DNA from: Lolium rigidum
Taxonomy: Eukaryota > Streptophyta > Magnoliopsida > Poales > Poaceae
Length of the DNA: 64,000 nt
Assembly (NCBI RefSeq): GCF_022539505.1
Contig: NC_061514.1
Span: 42,334,869-42,398,868 of the forward strand
Reading direction: 5' to 3'
Below, piece by piece: positions 45,455 to 57,981 of the stretch (its first letter is position 1; each line of letters starts with the position of its first letter). Both the position numbers and the translations under genes were made by a program. The notes under the pieces are model-generated. The model did not search any database. It worked only from the letters and a program-made list of their open reading frames with translations, and had not been told where the DNA came from.

Positions 45455-46637
45455 CTATTCATCGCGGAACTCAACGACGGACAGCACCACGGGCGCCACC
45501 TCCGGCCGCTCCCTGATGCCGTCCAACCACTCTGGCCGGCCCTCCACCCATTTCTTGAGGAACGCCACCATGGCCCCGCCGACGAACCGCCTCATGGGCG
45601 CCCTGGCCTCGCCGCTCTTGCAGACGGCGCGCGTCGCCAGGCCCTTGGCGCCGGTGGTCACGTCGTCCATCATGTCGGTGTGCCCGTAGTCCCTGGCCAC
45701 GAGGTGGCACGCCGGCGCCGCGCACTCGCGGTAGAACGCGGCATGGCTCACGCCCAGCGGCGCGCACGGCGGGCACAGGAAGTTGCGGGGCACCTCGCCG
45801 AGGCCCGTGCCGATGACCATGATGGGCGCCGGGACGTGCAGCGGGGTTTCTTTGTAGGTGAGTATGGGCGGGGGCGTCTGGTTGCCGAGGCCCGTGCCGT
45901 CCACGGGGTCGACGGCGATCAGGGCCGCGAGTGGCAGGGAGGTCTTGGCGTGGCCCAGCGCGAGCGCGAAGGCCACCTTGCCGCCGCGGCTGTGCCCGGA
46001 GATGGACACCTGGTAATGGAAGCGTTAGTACTAAATGAGTGTGGTGTGAATTGTTTGTTACAGATACAGAGCAATCGCTCGATGGCATGGGTAAAACTTA
46101 CAGCGGTCAGGTTGGGGCGAACGTTGGGTGGGAGCGAGGAGGACAGGCCGTCGTCGGCGAGCCAGTCTATGACGGCGGCCGCCGAGTTTATCTCTCCGGT
46201 GGTGTCGGGGCCGGAGAAAGTGTAGAGCTGCGATTCGTTCGCGTCTTGAGGAGGAGAAGGAAGTTGATTCCAACGATGCAGAAATTAGCTAGCATGGTTT
46301 TTTCGAGAGTAAGTACCTGAGGGCCGACGACGATGAAGCCATGGGAGGCCACATGCTGGAGCAGCTGGGAGTAGAAGTAGTTGTTGGCGAGGTAGCCGTG
46401 CAAGAAGACGACCACCGGGTACTCCCCTGCGTCGCACGGTGCGGCTACCAGAAGCGGCTTTGGCGGGCCGGCTACACTGGCTGTGGCTGGAGAGCACCTC
46501 GTGGTCTTGGCCTCCTGGACATGGGCAAGGCTGGTGCCGTGGCGTCCATGGTCGAACACGTCTCCTGCAGACGCCATGGTGAGAAGCAGTAGACAGTAGT
46601 AGTATGCTAAGGCCACGAATCTTGCAGAGGCGGACAT
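45455..46637 (-). CDS. CLH: Chlorophyllase (chlorophyll-chlorophyllido hydrolase)
   Basis: Three exons on the minus strand: 46637-46317, 46227-46102 and 46009-45455, with GT-AG introns, giving 333 residues. The start chosen gives MSASARFVALAYYYCLLLL, a possible signal or transit sequence; an in-frame ATG 30 bases upstream is possible. YPVVVFLHGYLANNYFYSQL and ASHGFIVVGPQ begin the alpha/beta hydrolase fold. The nucleophile Ser156 is in ISGHSRGGK, the lipase motif of chlorophyllases. The acid is in AVDPVDG (about 183-186) and the His in DYGHTDMMDD (about 259). The enzyme removes phytol from chlorophyll to give chlorophyllide. Splice sites, triad and length are intact, so the gene looks functional. 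Confidence 0.92.
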
Positions 46638-48838
46638 GTTAACTCTGAGTTTGTGAGGGTTAGGCATTCTCCAGCGGTCCGACGCAAAACGGCTGCAAAA
46701 TAATTGGTCGCGTTCACATTATCCAAAAACTCCAGCTGAGTGGCTCGATGCAAAATATTCGGGCTGTTCGTGAGAATGCAAACGCGACCCAAATATAGCC
46801 GCGAATGCGTCGGGCCCTTTGCATTTGGGCCTGCTTGCCAGTGACCACGGCTTCTTCGTCTTCTACACGAGTGATGCTCAACAGCTTTCGGCATCGCGTT
46901 AATGGTGTATCTCACCTTCCGTGGCTGCGCTGCGGCTTCAGCGCTAGGGCATTGATGAAGCCGAGGCAGCAACCCAGCCTTTTCAAGGGGCACTGGGGCG
47001 ACAATTTCCTCGCCCACTTCATTGCCATCGTTCTTATCCTCGCCACCCGCCTTCTCCCGACCTACGCCATGGGAAAATATGGCCCTTCCACAAGACGAAG
47101 CATGGCGGCAAGAAGCCGCGGAAGCACCGCTACATTCCGGTGGAGTTTGCGCAGTAGCTGTGGGAGGAAAATCAGCCGGTGCCATGGTCAGATGTTGGGA
47201 AGAGGTTGGTACCTCAACTCCCACCGTGTTGTATGTCTCTCCCATGCCGCGTGCAGGACGAGAGAGGCATGAAGAGGTCTGGCGCCGCCTGTTCATACTG
47301 CCACCAGATCTACGCGACGACCTCGTGTTCACCCTCAACTCGTACAAATCACGTTCGGGATGTGGGAGTTCGACCCACGCCCTGAGCGGGATTCCTCGAC
47401 GACGTCGAGTTCTTCAATCAGGAACTACCGATGATGACAACAATGATGACGGGACGCCAACAAGGACGTCGATGAGGATGAGGGAGAAGCAGGTGACTTA
47501 GGATCACGAAGACAACAACCACGAAGACGAGCAATTCGACAACGATGTTGTGGTGTGGGATCCGGACCACAACCGCCGGATCTCAACGAGGACGAGGATG
47601 AGGCCATCGAGCTTGCCATTTCCCAGAGCGAGCTCGACCATCTCGCCTAGTGGGATGGCCTCGCCGTCCAGCTTCGCGAGTCTGCGATGGGGCAGGGGGC
47701 ACCGGTGACACCCAGCGTGAGGCGGGCGGGAGGTCTGCTGCTCCTCCCTTGGCGTGAGATCCGTGGCCTGAGCCGGCGATGTTGGCTCCCCTTCCTCTTC
47801 CTCCTCCCCGTTGGTATACACATGGGCATTGGGTATACTATCTGCCGCCACCGGTGCCAGACTGGTCATGGGAGATACCGGAGATCGTAGACCTCATCGG
47901 CGACGACTAGACGCCCACGGTTGCTCCGTTTTTAGATTTACCCATGTTTCTTTTTAAAAGCTATGTCTTAACTATGTATTTCTATCAAAGAAAAAATCAA
48001 AAAAAAAAACTTCGGGGTCACTAGGGGCACCCAGACGTAAACGGTGAGCAGGTCTTTTTCAGTCTATTTCATGTCCACGATCCGATGCAATCGGACACGT
48101 GCGGTCACTTTTGGTGACCGAAATGCGCCGGGGCTTAGGAGTGCATGTGGCTACTTAACGGCCCTGTGTTCTTGGTGTTCCTTATCTCCAGGATTCTTGA
48201 TATTTTGTCCGGACAGTGTCTGTCTTCACATGGGCATGCTCTTGCCTTACGTTTAGATAGATTGGGACATTCCCTTGTTTCCATCTTCGACTAGTCTTAT
48301 GTTCACATGTCAGTTTCACATCCTATGCTCCTTGAGAAAATGGTGGTATCAGATTTTCACCGCTGCAGTTGGCTAATGTAAGATTCTGACATTGAGCTCA
48401 CTGGTATAAAGCGTAACGAAGCTGCAACAAATTATCTAATATACTACATCAGAAAGAAAGGAAAGCTGCGTAGCAGGAGCATATACTCCCATATACAGTG
48501 AATTTCTGGATCTCGAGCCCTATTTATAAGTGAACCATCAGCAAAATCATCATCAAAGTAACCTTATGATGACGGCGGCAACTCGTACCTGCTGCGACCT
48601 TAGTTTGGTCCAAGTAACGTGGGGATGGAATTCCCTGCGACCTCCCCATAACCTAGCCCAAAACCAGCCTAATCAACTCTAATCCCTGCGGTTGATAGAA
48701 TCTATAGCTACTACTCCCCGTTGACTCCCACAATCCTGTTGACTCCCACAATACAGTATAAACACCAAACCATAAATACATCTAGCATTAAGGTTGCATG
48801 TGGCATGCCTTCAGCATTAGATAGTTCCGTTTTCAGAG
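46638..48838. other. Chlorophyllase upstream region with a degenerate coding-like, probably transposon-derived stretch
   Basis: The first ~150 bases upstream of the chlorophyllase would hold its promoter. From about 46800 to 47900 the sequence is GC-rich and reads as broken coding sequence on the plus strand (for example HRYIPVEFAQ, then VPWSDVGKRLVPQLPP and ILPPDLRDDLVF) in several frames with stops. The style suggests a decayed DNA-transposon accessory gene or gene fragment. I cannot name it or define ends. 47990-48838 holds nothing I recognise. Confidence 0.35.
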
Positions 48839-48846
48839 GTTTCACG

Positions 48847-49630
48847 CAATGTTAAGAAAATCGATAATCGTTAACTGCTCGGCCGGCTTGGGAGTAGCGA
48901 TTAATCGGAATTCAGACGATTAACTGATTTAATCGGTCGGCTATTAATCGGTGCAACCTACATAAATTAGCACCTAAAAAAATTTATAAAAGAAAAATAA
49001 TAATATATGAGCCTCTATATGTCTCTCCCTACTTCTCTAAAGCCTAAAATCCTAGAAAAACTTGTACGCTTCTCCTTCATGACCTAATCTTTAAGGTCAG
49101 GAGCGAATCAGGATCCAGTAGCCGAAGCCGTGTTCCTTCCTTCCACTTCTTCTCCTCTCACTTCTGAAGTTTATATTCTCCCACCACCTACCTAGGGTAC
49201 AACCCCTCTTACACATCAACCACCTAACCTATTGAAAGCGTCCTCCAGTTCCTGGACGAGCTCCTCATGGTGATCAAGCTCCTATAATCTGAAGTCTGAG
49301 AAACTATGAGTAACTGGTCTGGGAGCGCAAGAAACTTTTTGGCAACAGTGGAAATGAAGCTACTGGAGGCTGCAATCAAGCGGGAGCTTCGCAAAATCTA
49401 CTTTATTGGGGAGGGGTGATGCTTGTATTGGCGATATGCATTGAAAATATTGTAACTTTTTTGACCAAGTGTGGTAGTTAATCGGGAAAATACCTAGTAA
49501 TCAGACTTTCAGACAGATTAATCGGGCTAAAGGATTAACACAAGAAATTAATGGTAATCGACAAGGTCAAGCCCCTAGTAGCGATTAATCGGCCTAGTAA
49601 TCGTTGAATCGGCCTAGTTTTTGAACAGTG
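48847..49630. mobile_element. Non-autonomous hAT-like element (784 bp)
   Basis: An 8-bp direct repeat GTTTCACG flanks it (48839-48846 and 49631-49638), as for hAT insertions. The ends CAATGTTAAGAAAAT and, inverted, CACTGTTCAAAAACT match in 11 of 15 positions. Subterminal regions repeat ATTAATCGG many times on both sides. No transposase frame. Confidence 0.75.
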
Positions 49631-49777
49631 GTTTCACGGAACATGAGCGACTAGCGGCTTAATTTACAAAAGCACTTGCTTGGAACTTGGAATTTCATCG
49701 TGGTAGTGCAACATCTAATACATACACACACTACGTTAGCACATCTAAAAGGATCGTCCTACTGCATAAACAGATCA

Positions 49778-52700
49778 CTAGGATTTCTCAGCTTCATCTG
49801 CCTCCATTGCCCCATCTTGTGCCATGAGAATTCTGTACACTCTTTTGGAGCATACCGGTCCCACCCTCCTGCTTTCCTCACCAAGGGAATCTTCGCACTT
49901 CAAGTCTTTAAGCAAAACCTCCTTCTCGCGATCCTGTTACATAGAGAAAGTTAAGAGCGCCTGGAGGCATACTGTCAAACTACTGCACTATACAAGGGTG
50001 ACACTCACAGTTTTACTGGGATCCATATACACATTCAGAAGAGATCTCATGGTGTGGTACTTCTTCCAGATTGCATGGGCAAATCTTGGCTGGACTTTAG
50101 GGATAGCTAGTAGGGACATGAACCTGTCACAGGTGAGAGGAATTAGCATTAGCATAGGATATACATGTTACACTGATTCGAAAGTTGGAAGTCTGAAACT
50201 GACGAGTTAACAATTATCAAACTGCGCTTGGATGAACAGTTGGAAGTAAGGGCAAGCTTTTTGTTGATGCTTAATATTGCCGCAACTAAAGTAAGAAGAT
50301 TATTGGGGCCACAAAAAATGCGGCAAACAAAATGGCCACCACACCACAGTTGTGGCAAATTTCGGCAAGAAATTGTATCTATGACGTGTGAACATTGTGG
50401 CAAGCCAAAGTTGTGGCAAATAAACAAATAAATGCCTAAGAAACTGTAGCAGAGCTATGGATACTCGTCTCAACATTAGGCTGCAAACCAAACAAGCCTT
50501 AAAACTCTCGGTGGCGCGAGAAAACACCATCGAGTTGTACAAAATTTGAAGTGGGCACAAGATAAAATTATACAGTTCCTAGTGTCCTAAATAGCCTGAC
50601 ATAGTTCCAAGATGTGTTTTTTTATACACTAAGAGGTATGTGATTTTATAAAATCCCACAACCACACAAACGTTTTATCAGCTAATTCGTTAGGTCTGCA
50701 CTCCGCCATATGATTAAAGATTCACTGTATTTATTATACTCTTGTTCATCATCATTTATTGTATGAAACTTTAATTGATTTTCTTGTATTAGTTTACAAC
50801 TTCAATCACAATTCAATTCCACAAAAGGAAAACAAAGGTAAGGACCAAACTGAAGGCAAACTTTTGCAGAAATGGAATATAGCAGAAATGTGCTGCTTGT
50901 AATTTAAAAAGGAACAGTTTTCAATCTAGTAGTAGACAACAAATTACACAGAGAACATTAAATGGAAATGAAATTCAATGTATACTTCTAAGCTCAACTT
51001 ACCAAGGATCCTTGTTAAGCTTAGCTTTATCCACAAAACCCGTCGGGATTATCACACCTTTAGCATGCACAGATAACCATGTCAATGGTTTCCTGCAGAA
51101 CAGACAAAGGGAACAATGATAAAAATGGAACTGCTTCGAAATTCAGTAGAACCACATACATGAGCCATGAAGAAAAAACAAATGTGTTCGTCACATGTTA
51201 TATTACACTTGGCCATGAAGGCCATCTGAATGGACCTACATGACAGCAATCATTATTATATTACACTTTGAAGGCATTAAGAGGTACATGTTCTATAATT
51301 GTCTGCTATTGAGGGAGAGCAACAGTTATCAACACGAACTGGTTGTTACATCAAAACATCCAGGTCATACTGGATGAGTTTTACTATGGTAACAGAGGTC
51401 ACAGCCAAGGCACTGTGTTTTTGTGTCTTTCTGCAGAAAGTTTAAAGTGTTAGAGGTGTGACTTATGACTTAAGTATATACAGGAATCTTGACAAATTTG
51501 TGCCCTGATTTTGTCAAGAGAAGGACCAGCCAATAGCAAAGTAGCACATGAACTGGAAATTTTGTGAAACTGAAGTCAAAGAATTTATGCACCAAACATT
51601 ACTAATGTAAGGTGCATCAATCTACGATCTAAAATCATGAAATGCCAGTTGTAACTTGTAACACAAAAGTTTGGCTGCCTTAAAATTAGCTAACATTTAT
51701 TCTTATACCAATAAAACCAGAATATAATACATAGTGCTATGAGTTAAGGCATATGTAGACAGGTATATCCCTACTATGATCGAATTGGTCGGACATAGAA
51801 ATGTTTGAATAGCAAGACCACATTCCCCTAAAAGAAAGCACAGACCACACAAAGCAATCAACATAGTGAAGCAGAAAAAAAAAAGATTCAACTTGCCTGA
51901 ATTGGCAATTTGCAAGACTAGTTGTCAAGCCAACAACATGTTCTGCCACTTCAGATTCGTCTGTGCATTGCTTTGAGTGAACTCCATCATAGTGTGTTAC
52001 TAATTTGCACAGAACCTAAACATACAAGTTCGTTAAATATTTTAGGGAGAGAAGTTCAGAATTTTTTTAAAAACAGACCTGTTCCACTTGTGGAGATCTA
52101 CAGCCATTGGAGCCGGATGAGTTCTTATACTGACTTTGCTCACTGAAATGCCAAAATAAAAGATAGGAAAGTTTAGCAGGATTAAGTAAGGGAAGATGGT
52201 TTTGTCTACACTTACAAGTTACAACATTAGCGGAAATATTTCAGTAATGACATGCAGAATGAATAGCACAAAAGAACATTACAGGTGCAAGCTGTCAGTA
52301 GCATGTAAGTAACAGCAGTACAGAACTCCATACTGTCGGTGCATTAAGAAAACTATGAAACATAGCCAAAGAGATAAAACATGCATATGAGACAAAAACA
52401 GTTGAAAATGGTAATTCAGACTTAGAAGAACCAACCTCTTATTTATGTATTTCATCAATTTATTAGTGACATAGCAAATAGTGAATGTTGGATAGTGATT
52501 TTGAACTTCTACAACATGATCCCAGAACACTCCACTGTTTATACGATCACAGAATTCCTCAGCTTGGAGCACAAATAGAATATATGGCACTTCTGACACT
52601 GAATCTGGGTGCTGCATAAACATATGCCACTCTTAGGATATATATCAAATAGTATAAGCACTTAAGACAATTTTGGAAAGCAGACGCACAAAAATAGAAA

Positions 52701-55236
52701 TACAATGAAGTTATGAACCCTGATTGAACAGGATAAATTTCACATGTTGTGAACTGAAATGTTAGGACTAATCAAAGTATGAACTGAGGTTGGGCTGGCA
52801 GAAGTGACTGCTGAGCTACATGACTAGCACTATCTAAATTCTCAATCAAATCAAAAGCATCAAAATGTCACGGGTTGTAAGGATAAATCTAACCACTTAG
52901 CCAATCATACATTATATTTCCACTAAAAGAGGGAACAGATTTTTCCATGAGAAAGTTTTACCAACTTAGAAATGCATGTTGTTCTAGCATCAGTTTAGTT
53001 ATAGCCTAAAAAACCGATTGAGGCCATTGAGCCAAAACGACTCATACAAAATTTGAGATGTGGCACAGGCTCACAGATTCCTAAAGTCTTAATATGAACA
53101 AAAGAAACATGCATCACTGTATGATAGCTACCATATGATTGATAATCACCTGATCATCTTTACGGACCATCTTCCACAAAATCGATCCCCTCATTGGATT
53201 TTGCCCAACTTGATAGTTAAGTTTCTTCTCTGAAAACCTTGTCAGAAGAGGACCTGGTTTCAAGGTCCAGTCGCAGCAGTAGAGAAAGGTGAACACAATG
53301 CACGATAATTGATACTAACATGGTATTTTGATATGACTAACTTGATTTGCCAGGGTTCAACATACCTCCTATTGAGCCAGCTTCAATGATTGCTGAGTCG
53401 ATCTTGGCGACAATAGATTCTAAAGCATGTTTTCCTGAATCCCAGTCTGCCTTTTGTTTTTCCAACTTCTTCTGCTCTGCTTGTTGAGCTTTATTAGCTT
53501 CTCTTTCCATCTTTCGTTCCTGCAAGTAAACAACACCCTCTCATACTCTCTATTCTCTGTCATGAACCACAACATGTTCTTCTATAACCACAAAAAAAGA
53601 ACATGTTCTTCTACGAAAAACTTTACAAGCCAAACCTCCTGCTGCCGTTTTTTCTCTTCAGCTATTTTGTCTTTCTCTTCCTTACTGAGTCTCTTACGTT
53701 CCTATAAATGCACAAAGATCTCGTATTCAAGTTGCATCGTTCTGAAGCTGAATTAATAAATTACATGCTAAATCAGCCAGACCTGTTTTTTCGTTGCTTC
53801 TTTGATTGGCTGAGCATTCTCTTCCATGCTGTGTCTCTCCTCATTCTGCAGAGTAGAATTTGCGCAAGGCGGAATGAACTGAGCAAACTTATCTCTAGAC
53901 CCAAAGTCGTCCAACTCATCATCACTGCTGTCCACAGGTATCGGACAAGAAGCTCCTGTAAGGCAAACGTACGAGTAACTCAGTCACTCCTACAAAACTG
54001 TATGCAGAGTTGCAGACACTAGAACATGCGTTCATCTAGCAGTTCATGTGATTGCATAGGACGTTTCCCACATAAGTAATGGAGGAAATAAAAGGAAAGC
54101 TCTCTAATAGCTAGGAGCTGAAATTCTCAGTTAGTATAAATAGGTTCGTATTGAAATCTAGCAAAAACAATATAATGAGCAGCTTCATATACGGTTGTAA
54201 GTAACCAACATGATGCCCGGAAGCCTGTTATTATAGAGATTAACTTGGCTATGGTTTGGGTATGATATAGGTTTATCTTTGAAGAAATCTAGCAAAAAAC
54301 AATATATAAATGAGCAGCTTGGTATACGGTGTAAGTAACCAACATGATGTCCGGAAGCCTGTTATTATAGAGATTAACTTGGCTATGGTTGAGAAGCCAC
54401 TTGTTCTCCACCAGCTAGCATCAAATTTCGCAGCAGAGCGAACAGCACATGTAATGCTTATCTAGTGTGGGAATTGCCGGTATTGGGGTTGCAAACATTC
54501 ACTTCCACAAAAACCATCAGCGCAGTTCCATATAACTCAGAGTTTCAGCGGTACAATATTCGATTCTTTAATGCTTGCCTTTCATGACAAGTTGAGCTGC
54601 CCCATAAAGCATTAATTTCCATCTATTTAGCCACATAGCATCATGACTGCTCAACAAGATGATTATCAATCCATTCTTCAGTGCTCGAGTCTAGAGGAGT
54701 TAATCAGCTACGAGGCTAAGAGGAGAAGAAACCTCACCCGACGATGTAGGCACGCGGCCGGTAGAAGAGAAGGCCGGGGCAGTGGCAGAAGGCCCAGCCG
54801 GGCGCGGGCGCGGGGTGGTGAACCCCGGAGTCCCAGCAGCAGCAGCATTGTCGGGGGTCTCTGAGACGTACGGCGAGGTAGGGGTGTCGTCGTCGTCGTC
54901 GAGGATGATCGGCGGCCCGGACGGGCGCCGCTTCGGCGGGGGAGGGGCGCCGTCGTCGCCGTCGTCGCCGCGGGAGGTCGGGGTCGCGGAGACGCGCTGG
55001 TTCCAGGGGCGTATCGGGGAAGGGCAGAAGGCGCCGACGAAGTCCCGGGAGGACGTAGCGGGTGGGGTAGGGGAGAAGGCGCCGAGGAAGTCTGGAGGCG
55101 TGCTCCTGCTCGCCGCCGCAGCCGAGGAGGGAGTGGCACGGGAGCGCTTGCGGTTGCGGGGGGGGGCGGGGGTGAAGGCGGCGGGCACGTCGTCATCGTC
55201 GTCGGTGATCTCGACCACCGGGGCCTGGGTTGCCAT
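49778..55236 (-). CDS. EME1: EME1/MMS4, non-catalytic partner of the MUS81 crossover-junction endonuclease
   Basis: Eleven exons on the minus strand with consistent phase: 55236-54738, 53955-53783, 53701-53636, 53519-53366, 53253-53150, 52611-52436, 52142-52079, 52015-51897, 51092-51003, 50123-50009, 49933-49778; 571 residues. The N-terminus is disordered and acidic (VEITDDDDDVP, ILDDDDDTPTSP) with DFLGAF/DFVGAF repeats. A charged coiled coil follows (KEEKDKIAEEKKRQQEERKM). The nuclease-like ERCC4 domain spans exons 5-8 (ILWKMVRKDDQ, VPYILFVLQAEEFC, TICYVTNKLM, VAEHVVGLTTSLANC). The C-terminal helix-hairpin-helix region has AIPKVQPRFAHAIWKKY. With MUS81 it cuts branched DNA during recombination and fork repair in the nucleus. 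Intron 8 uses a GC donor. Everything is in frame, so the gene looks functional. Confidence 0.9.
54156..54392. repeat. Direct duplication of ~105 bp in EME1 intron 1
   Basis: AAATCTAGCAAAAACAATAT...GGCTATGGTT occurs at about 54156-54258 and again at about 54284-54390, with small indels between copies. Confidence 0.85.
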
Positions 55237-55447
55237 CGTCTTCCCGGCGTCCGTCGTCGGATTTGGGGAATGGGGGCTGGGGGATTCGGCTCTAGGGTTT
55301 CTGCGGAGACGGTGGGGAATTTTTTCGATTTTTGGATTTCGCGGCTCGATGGGTTTCTCGTCCGCGGCGTGCGTGGAAAATATTTCGGCCCTTGTAGAGC
55401 CACGGCCGTTGCATTGCATCTATCCAACCTTTCTCCAATTTGATATA

Positions 55448-55566
55448 CTCCTTTCCTCCCATGAAATACGTCTGAGATTTTTTTAGTTTGAATGTAACTA
55501 GTTACTAAATAGTATTAGGTACATCCAAATTCTGACAAATCTCGGACAAATTTTATGAGGAGGGAG
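55448..55566. mobile_element. Stowaway MITE (119 bp) in the EME1 promoter region
   Basis: Ends CTCCTTTCCTCC and GAGGAGGGAG, flanked by TA on both sides; the interior partly folds back on itself (ACGTCTGAGATTTTTTT with CAAATCTCGGAC-like complement). Confidence 0.8.
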
Positions 55567-55748
55567 TAGCTCCATTCCAAAGCATAAGGTGCTCTGCTAT
55601 ATTTTGGGACAAAGGAAATATAAGTTACCATACACTCTACATTACATATATATCTAGCATAGCATTCTATGTGCCAGCATACAATTTGTGCGCAACATAT
55701 TAAGCACTGGGAACATAGCAGGCAATAAGCTTCATTGCATAAACAAGG

Positions 55749-56038
55749 TGTTGAAATTTCAGCTTGCTGGTGCAACACCTAATAGCTACACACTAACTTA
55801 ACATGCTTCATTATTAAGCGGGGAGTTCAAATTTCAGCTTGGTGGTGCAACACCTAAATACATACTATGCACTAACTTAACAAGATATGTTACATAAGTG
55901 GGGAGTTCAGGTTTCAGTTTGGTGGTGCAACACCTAAATACATATGCACTAACTTAACAAGCTTTGTCACATAAGCAGGGAGTTGAAATTTCAGCTTGGT
56001 GGTGCAACACCTAAATACATATGCACTAGCTTAACAAG
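55749..56038. repeat. Four tandem ~78-bp units downstream of the truncated EME1 copy
   Basis: Units centred on TTTCAGCTTGGTGGTGCAAC, starting near 55749, 55822, 55902 and 55980. Next to the 3' end of the complete EME1 gene (49680-49750) a single diverged unit is seen (TTTCATCGTGGTAGTGCAAC), so the array expanded after the gene duplication. Confidence 0.85.
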
Positions 56039-57416
56039 TCCGAAATGGTCCGACCCGACTTCACGTATCGACCATTAGGATTTACTCGGCAGCATCTGCC
56101 TCCATTCCTCCGTCTTGTGCCATGAGAGTTTTGTACACCCTTTTGGAGCACACTGGTCCCACCCTTCTGCTTTCCTCACCTACGCGATCTTCACACTTCA
56201 GATCCTGAAGCAAAAGCTCCTTCTCGCGATCCTGTTATCATGCACAAGTTAAGAGTGCCGGAAGGAAGACCTGTCAACCTATTGCACTACTTACGATTGT
56301 GGTGTAGGGGAAGAACTCACAGTTTTAGTGGGATCCATATATACATTCAGAAGAGATCTCATGGTGCTGTACTTCTTCCAGATTGCGAGGGCAAACCTTG
56401 GCTGGACTTTGGGGATAGCTATCAGAGCCTTCATCCTGCACGGATGATTTACTTACTCATTAGATAGGATAAAAGCAGGATAAAGGACATGTAATTCTAA
56501 TCTGAATGTTGGAATTTTTATAAATAATCTATGCATGGATGCTAAAAATGATGGATTTGACTAAAAAAATTGATACAGAATTAGCATCACCATGGTCAAC
56601 ATTTTAATCTGAAGGACAGCTGTGATGCTTCAATCCTGTTGCTCAGCTTTAGTTAAGCATTGTGATCATTTATCAGGTGGTTTCTCTGGATTAAGTTAGC
56701 ACAAAAAACAGAGCCAAGTTGGTAACTAGCTTTACATGTAAGAGAGCTGAAGCCAATCTTCTCAAATCTAGAGTTTCAACTACCAATTCCATACAATTCA
56801 ACTTGCCAATCTTCTCAACTTGCTTAATCGAGTTCATAACTCAGGTAACGAGACAGGAAACATTTACTCTAGATAGAAGAGAATGAACTGTTATAGTGTA
56901 GAACAAGCAACTCGTTTTTTATTAGTAGTATGTAACCGGTGCAATTTTAGTTCCACAGAAGGAAAAGACAACAAAAACCGAACTGCAAAAGTGCAAATGG
57001 CCTTATGCAAAAAATGATATACTGGAAAGGTGCAGCTTATAATATATGAAAAAAATGAACACTTTTCAGTTCAGTAAAATAGAAGTATTCGAAGAGAGGG
57101 CGATACTGAACAGAATCTGTTTTGGTAATATAGCTCTAAGCACAACTTACCAGGTATCTTTCTTAGCCAGATCTTTATCAATGAAATTTTTTGGAATTAC
57201 TGCACCGTTAGCATGCACAGATAACCATGACAGTGGTTTCCTACACAACAATCAATGGGGAATATTAATGAAGCATGGAGCTGCTTCCAAATTCAGTAAA
57301 CCAACATATGGGCAGCAAATGGGCAGCAAAATGATATCACTGAATATAATTACCATATTACACAAAATGAAGACATTAGGAGTACACAATATGAAGACAT
57401 TAGGAGCTATATACTA

Positions 57417-57538
57417 CTCCCTCCATCCTAAAATAAATGTCTAAATTTGTTCAGATACGGAAGTATCTAGATGCATTTTAGTTATAGATACATCCGTCTC
57501 TACAAAAAGTTGAGACACTTATATTAGGACGGAGGGAG
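57417..57538. mobile_element. Stowaway MITE (122 bp)
   Basis: CTCCCTCCATCCTAAAATAA and its inverse ending GGACGGAGGGAG, flanked by TA; lies in an intron of the truncated EME1 copy. Confidence 0.92.
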
Positions 57539-57894
57539 TACATAATTAACCTCAGAGGAAAAAAAACATCAAGTACAAACTATAACGAAACAGTAACAGA
57601 AAGTTTACCGTATACAGGCTTTCAGTGTCTACAAGAACCTTAGAATTTCTCCTCTGGTTTTGTGTATGTGGAAGACTAATGTAACACTTGTACCCACTAG
57701 AAAAGTAACACATGGACTGAATTTGATGTGACCTAAATCAAATTAAGTACATCCATCTAGCATAATCATGTGCATGACAGTTGTACAATGAAAAAAAGCT
57801 TATATACAATTAATATTTTTGCTTCTTATATTAATGATCAACTCTAGGAAGCTTACTGTTCCACTTCAGTCTGATTTCAGTATATTACGATGTA

Positions 57895-57981
57895 CTCCCT
57901 CTATCCCATAATATAAGATGTTATCAAAACCAATATACTCCTATATTGACTGTGATAACATCTTATATTATGGGACGGAGG
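57895..57981. mobile_element. Stowaway MITE (87 bp)
   Basis: CTCCCTCTATCCCATAATAT and inverse ATATTATGGGACGGAGG, flanked by TA; nearly perfect hairpin, in an intron of the truncated EME1 copy. Confidence 0.9.

Larger units (their letters stand above)
55237..56081 (-). promoter_or_regulatory. EME1 upstream region between the gene and its truncated copy
   Basis: 845 bp that must hold the EME1 promoter and the 3' end of the truncated copy. It contains a Stowaway MITE (55448-55566) about 210 bp from the ATG and a four-unit tandem repeat (55749-56038). No convincing TATA box was found. Confidence 0.5.

Noticed and set aside
45471..46088. A 205-residue minus-strand frame overlapping chlorophyllase exon 3
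   Set aside because: It is the out-of-frame shadow of the GC-rich catalytic exon.
46607..47347. A 246-residue minus-strand frame upstream of chlorophyllase
   Set aside because: No domain is visible, and the peptide-like pieces in this stretch are on the plus strand; probably chance.
50210..50460. Sequence in EME1 intron 9 with repeated TTGTGGCAA motifs, possibly a small transposon
   Set aside because: No inverted ends or target duplication could be defined.
54708..55427. Alternative minus-strand frame and an upstream ATG around EME1 exon 1
   Set aside because: Only the frame starting at 55236 joins the later exons in phase; the extension upstream lacks conserved features and the other frame has no continuation.
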